Of a stretch of 53,561 nucleotides of DNA, positions 51,479 to 53,561 are shown piece by piece (position 1 is the first letter of the stretch; each line of letters begins with the position of its first letter). Position numbers and translations under genes: made by a program. The stretch comes from Parafrankia elaeagni (GTDB taxonomy: Bacteria > Actinomycetota > Actinomycetes > Frankiales > Frankiaceae): positions 3,100-56,660 of the forward strand of contig NZ_KB893750.1 of the NCBI RefSeq assembly GCF_000374165.1. Reading direction: 5' to 3'. Under the pieces are notes generated by a model. The model searched no databases. It saw nothing but the letters and a program-made list of their open reading frames with translations, and was not told the DNA's origin.

Positions 51479-52225
51479 TCAGCGGGCGGCGGCGCCGGGG
51501 CGAGTCGACTGCCGCCCGCGGCGGATCTCCGCGTCGGGACCGGGGTAGATGAAGCTCACGTGGCCGTTGTCGGACCAGCGCACGGCGAAGGGCGGGTAGC
51601 CGGCTGTGGAACGGACCTCGAAGATCTCTCCGGTCCGGTCCGGCTGCCCGGTGTTGTGGTGATGGACGACGAGCGTGTCACCGGGCCGCGCCCGCACCGC
51701 CCACCGCCGCACGGGCGGTTCGAGCCCGGCGCCGCCGGACCCGGCGCCGTGGCGCGCCCCCGCTGGCACGCTGTCGGCCACGATCGCGGGCGGGCTGGCC
51801 TCGTGGTGCGGCGCGCACGCCTCGTCGGCAAGCGGGTGGACGAGGTCCGCGATCGCGCGTTCACTGTGGATCAGCAGGTCGTCGACGGAGAGAAGTCCGA
51901 CGACCTGGCGTCCCTCGACGACGGGGAGGCGGCGGAAGGCATGGTCGCGGAACAGCTCGTGGGCATGCTCGACGTCCACCCCGGCGGGGACCGTGATCAC
52001 CTCGGTGGTCATCAGAGTGTCGATCCGGCCGTCGGTGGGGACAGCGCGGGCGACGCCCCGCAGCACGATGTCCCGGTCGGTGACGATCCCGACGAGACGG
52101 CCGTCGTCCATGACGAGGAGCGCGCCCACACCGCGGCGTTCCATCTCCTGAGCCGCGTGCTGGACGCTGGCGGCCCGGTCGACCGTGGCCGGCTCTTTGG
52201 TGATCATGTTGCGAATCTCCGTCAT
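51479..52225 (-). CDS. CBS-pair protein with C-terminal DUF1918
   Basis: 248 residues. Two CBS domains: ITKEPATVDRAASVQHAAQEM with GIVTDRDIVLR, and MTTEVITVPAGVDVEHAHELF with RRLPVVEGRQVVGLLSVDDL (quoted in parts). These resemble hypoxic response protein Hrp1. After a His/Ala linker comes DUF1918 (ARPGDTLVVHHHNTG, PPFAVRWSDNGHVSFIYPG), a small SH3-like module of actinobacteria. Likely nucleotide-sensing. ATG at 52225 is the family start. It lies 261 bp upstream-to-downstream from the DosR-like gene, same strand. Confidence 0.88.
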   Translation of the reverse strand: MTEIRNMITKEPATVDRAASVQHAAQEMERRGVGALLVMDDGRLVGIVTDRDIVLRGVARAVPTDGRIDTLMTTEVITVPAGVDVEHAHELFRDHAFRRLPVVEGRQVVGLLSVDDLLIHSERAIADLVHPLADEACAPHHEASPPAIVADSVPAGARHGAGSGGAGLEPPVRRWAVRARPGDTLVVHHHNTGQPDRTGEIFEVRSTAGYPPFAVRWSDNGHVSFIYPGPDAEIRRGRQSTRPGAAAR

Positions 52226-52637
52226 GCCTGCATCCCGTCTCTGGTCGCGCCTGCTTCCCGGGTCCGAGCGGATATCCACGGCAGCATTTAGTGTTCCTCT
52301 GTGTACAGGTAGCTACCCGGGTCCGGATCTGTGAACCGCGCGACGGCTGCGGCGGCTGCGACGGTTGCGGCGGCTGCGACGGTCGTGGGCGCGCTCCGCC
52401 ACTCCGCCACTCCGCCGCCTCGCCCTTGTCGTCTCCTTCGTCGTGTCCCTTGCCGCAGGCGATCGGTGCGGCGGATCCTGTGACAGCGGCGCGGGTCCGG
52501 CCCAGGCGGCTGGGGCTGGATGGCCTGGCTGCCGATCCGCCTGACGCGATCCGCCTGACGCGATCCGCCTGACGCGATCTGCCTGACCCTTATGCCGACG
52601 TCGACCTGTCCGCCGGATGGAAGCCCGAGGACCGTGT
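52226..52637. other. Gene-free region with repeats before the hydratase gene
   Basis: Divergent promoter region. It has runs of GCGACGGCTGCGGCG-type triplet-like repeats (about 52332-52383) and the exact 14-bp repeat CCGCCTGACGCGAT at 52537, 52551 and 52565. The AT-richer patch near 52285-52310 could hold the CBS gene's promoter. No gene recognised. Confidence 0.5.
52537..52578. repeat. 14-bp tandem repeat, three exact copies
   Basis: CCGCCTGACGCGAT at 52537-52550, 52551-52564 and 52565-52578, with partial units on both sides. It ends about 60 bp before the hydratase start. Confidence 0.95.
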
Positions 52638-53297
52638 ATGCCCGCCCTTGACCGCCACAGCGACGTCTTCGTCCTCGATCTCGGGGATGGGGAGAACCGG
52701 TTCCATCCCGACTGGATCGCCGCCGTCAACACGGCCCTCGACGAGGTCGAGAAAGCCGACGGTGCCCGCGCACTGGTGACCGCCGCGACGGGCCGGATCT
52801 ACTCGAACGGGCTCGACCTGACCTGGCTGTCCGCCAACCCCGAGCGGCACCGGGAGTACGTCGACTCGGTACACGAGCTCCTCGCTCGGATGCTCGCGCT
52901 GCCGGTGGTCACTGTCGCCGCGGTACAGGGGCACGCGTTCGCCGCCGGCGCGATGTTCGCCCTGGCCCACGACTTCCGGGTCATGCGGGCCGACCGTGGC
53001 TACTGGTGTCTTCCCGAGATCGACATCAGGATCCCGTTCACCGCGGGGATGGCTGCGCTCATCCAGGCCCGGCTCGCCCCGCAGACCGCGCACGAGGCGA
53101 TGCTCACCGGCCGCCGCTACGGCGGGACGGAGGCCGCGGCCGCCGGCATCGTCGACCGAGCGGTCGCCGAGGACTCCGTGCGCCCGAGCGCCGTCGAGAC
53201 GGCGCTCGCGCACACCGGGAGAGCGGGCGAAACCCTCGGCGCGATCAAGGAGCGCATGTACGCTGCCGTGCTGACCGTGCTCCGCGGTCAGGGCTGA
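52638..53297 (+). CDS. Enoyl-CoA hydratase/isomerase family protein
   Basis: 219 residues, crotonase fold, shorter than the usual 255. Oxyanion hole regions are TGRIYSNGLDL and GHAFAAGAMFALAHDFRVM; an acid at YWCLPEIDIRIPF fits the isomerase side of the family (delta3-delta2-enoyl-CoA isomerase) as much as hydratase. Works on acyl-CoA thioesters in fatty acid breakdown. ATG 52638 has GAGGA seven bases upstream. The ferredoxin gene follows after 25 bp, perhaps in one transcript. Confidence 0.88.
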   Translation: MPALDRHSDVFVLDLGDGENRFHPDWIAAVNTALDEVEKADGARALVTAATGRIYSNGLDLTWLSANPERHREYVDSVHELLARMLALPVVTVAAVQGHAFAAGAMFALAHDFRVMRADRGYWCLPEIDIRIPFTAGMAALIQARLAPQTAHEAMLTGRRYGGTEAAAAGIVDRAVAEDSVRPSAVETALAHTGRAGETLGAIKERMYAAVLTVLRGQG

Positions 53298-53322
53298 CGG
53301 AGAGCCACGAAGGAGAGCAGCG

Positions 53323-53511
53323 ATGAAGGTCTCGATCGATTCCGACCTCTGCCAGGGGCACGCCCGGTGCTGGGACATCTGTCCCGAGGTATTCGAGGTC
53401 GACGAACAGGGCTACGGATTAGTGGCCCTTCCGGAGGTCCCGCCCATCCACGAGGCCAGGGCGCGTGAGGCGGCGGAGAACTGCCCGGAACGGGCGATCA
53501 CGATCGACTGA
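53323..53511 (+). CDS. 3Fe-4S ferredoxin (P450-type)
   Basis: 62 residues. Cluster ligands DLCQGHARCWDICPE and ENCPERAI; the CxxHxxC form (His replacing the second Cys of a 4Fe-4S set) marks the 3Fe-4S ferredoxins that serve cytochromes P450. ATG at 53323 with AAGGAG about nine bases upstream. Any P450 or reductase partner must lie beyond the right edge or elsewhere. The window ends in a short GCACCCGCCGG repeat. Confidence 0.93.
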   Translation: MKVSIDSDLCQGHARCWDICPEVFEVDEQGYGLVALPEVPPIHEARAREAAENCPERAITID

Positions 53512-53561
53512 GGCGCGTCCGTCTCCCGTGAGGGGCGCGGCACCCGCCGGCACCCGCCGGC

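Noticed and set aside
52537-52578. Regular short repeats considered as a CRISPR array
   Set aside because: Units are 14 bp, directly adjacent, without spacers; no cas genes are present.

Overview
This is a very GC-rich window with GTG/TTG starts, GTGA and ATGA gene overlaps and many family types typical of Actinobacteria. Examples are a BTAD/NB-ARC AfsR-type regulator, a DosR-like response regulator, an Rv2629-like baeRF protein, lysC-asd, and the ffs-dnaX-ybaB-recR block. A Frankia-like or other filamentous actinobacterium fits best. The genus is inference from gene style, not from a marker gene. No insertion sequence, CRISPR array or rRNA gene was seen.

Left part (1-11300): a gene end with propeller-like sequence, a 14-TM-type MFS drug exporter, a BlaI-family repressor with its M56 membrane protease (minus strand) facing cydAB (cytochrome bd oxidase), a CPBP-type membrane protein, a CYTH-CHAD protein, an aldo/keto reductase and a cold-shock protein. 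Three CTAC-N5-GTAG palindromes lie between blaI and cydA, so the repressor probably controls the oxidase.

Middle (11300-30300): lysine/threonine pathway genes asd and lysC (with an internal start for a beta subunit), a TerD protein, an alcohol dehydrogenase, a methyltransferase facing an AfsR-like regulator, small hypotheticals, the recombination/replication block recR-ybaB-dnaX with the SRP RNA, a tRNA-Ser(GGA), a diguanylate cyclase, decayed GNAT and VOC fragments, and an RHH/PIN toxin-antitoxin pair.

Copper island (30400-41130): a CsoR-type operator leads a minus-strand operon copZ - secreted metal-binding-like protein - copA - SHOCT protein. Beside it stands a second metal cluster: a SafE-type membrane protein fused to a cupredoxin-like domain, an HMA protein and a His-rich membrane protein on the minus strand; a shrunken P-type ATPase (HMA plus the last membrane helices), a DUF6153-like protein, a DUF305 lipoprotein, a second BlaI-family repressor and a second M56 protease on the plus strand. 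Four palindromes of the form ACTA-N7-TAGT lie in front of these genes. They define what looks like a local regulon of a copper-linked BlaI/M56 pair, and this is the most interesting system in the window.

Right part (41150-53561): an SMP-30-like lipoprotein facing an OmpR/HK two-component system with an 11-bp-phased direct-repeat box, a small unknown gene behind a 27-bp palindrome, a ferredoxin reductase and acyl desaturase pair, and a hypoxia-style group (Rv2629-like baeRF, PAP2 phosphatase, DosR-like regulator, CBS-DUF1918 protein). It ends with an enoyl-CoA hydratase and a 3Fe-4S ferredoxin. A recurring oddity is short tandem duplication at gene 3' ends, in four cases taking in the stop codon.
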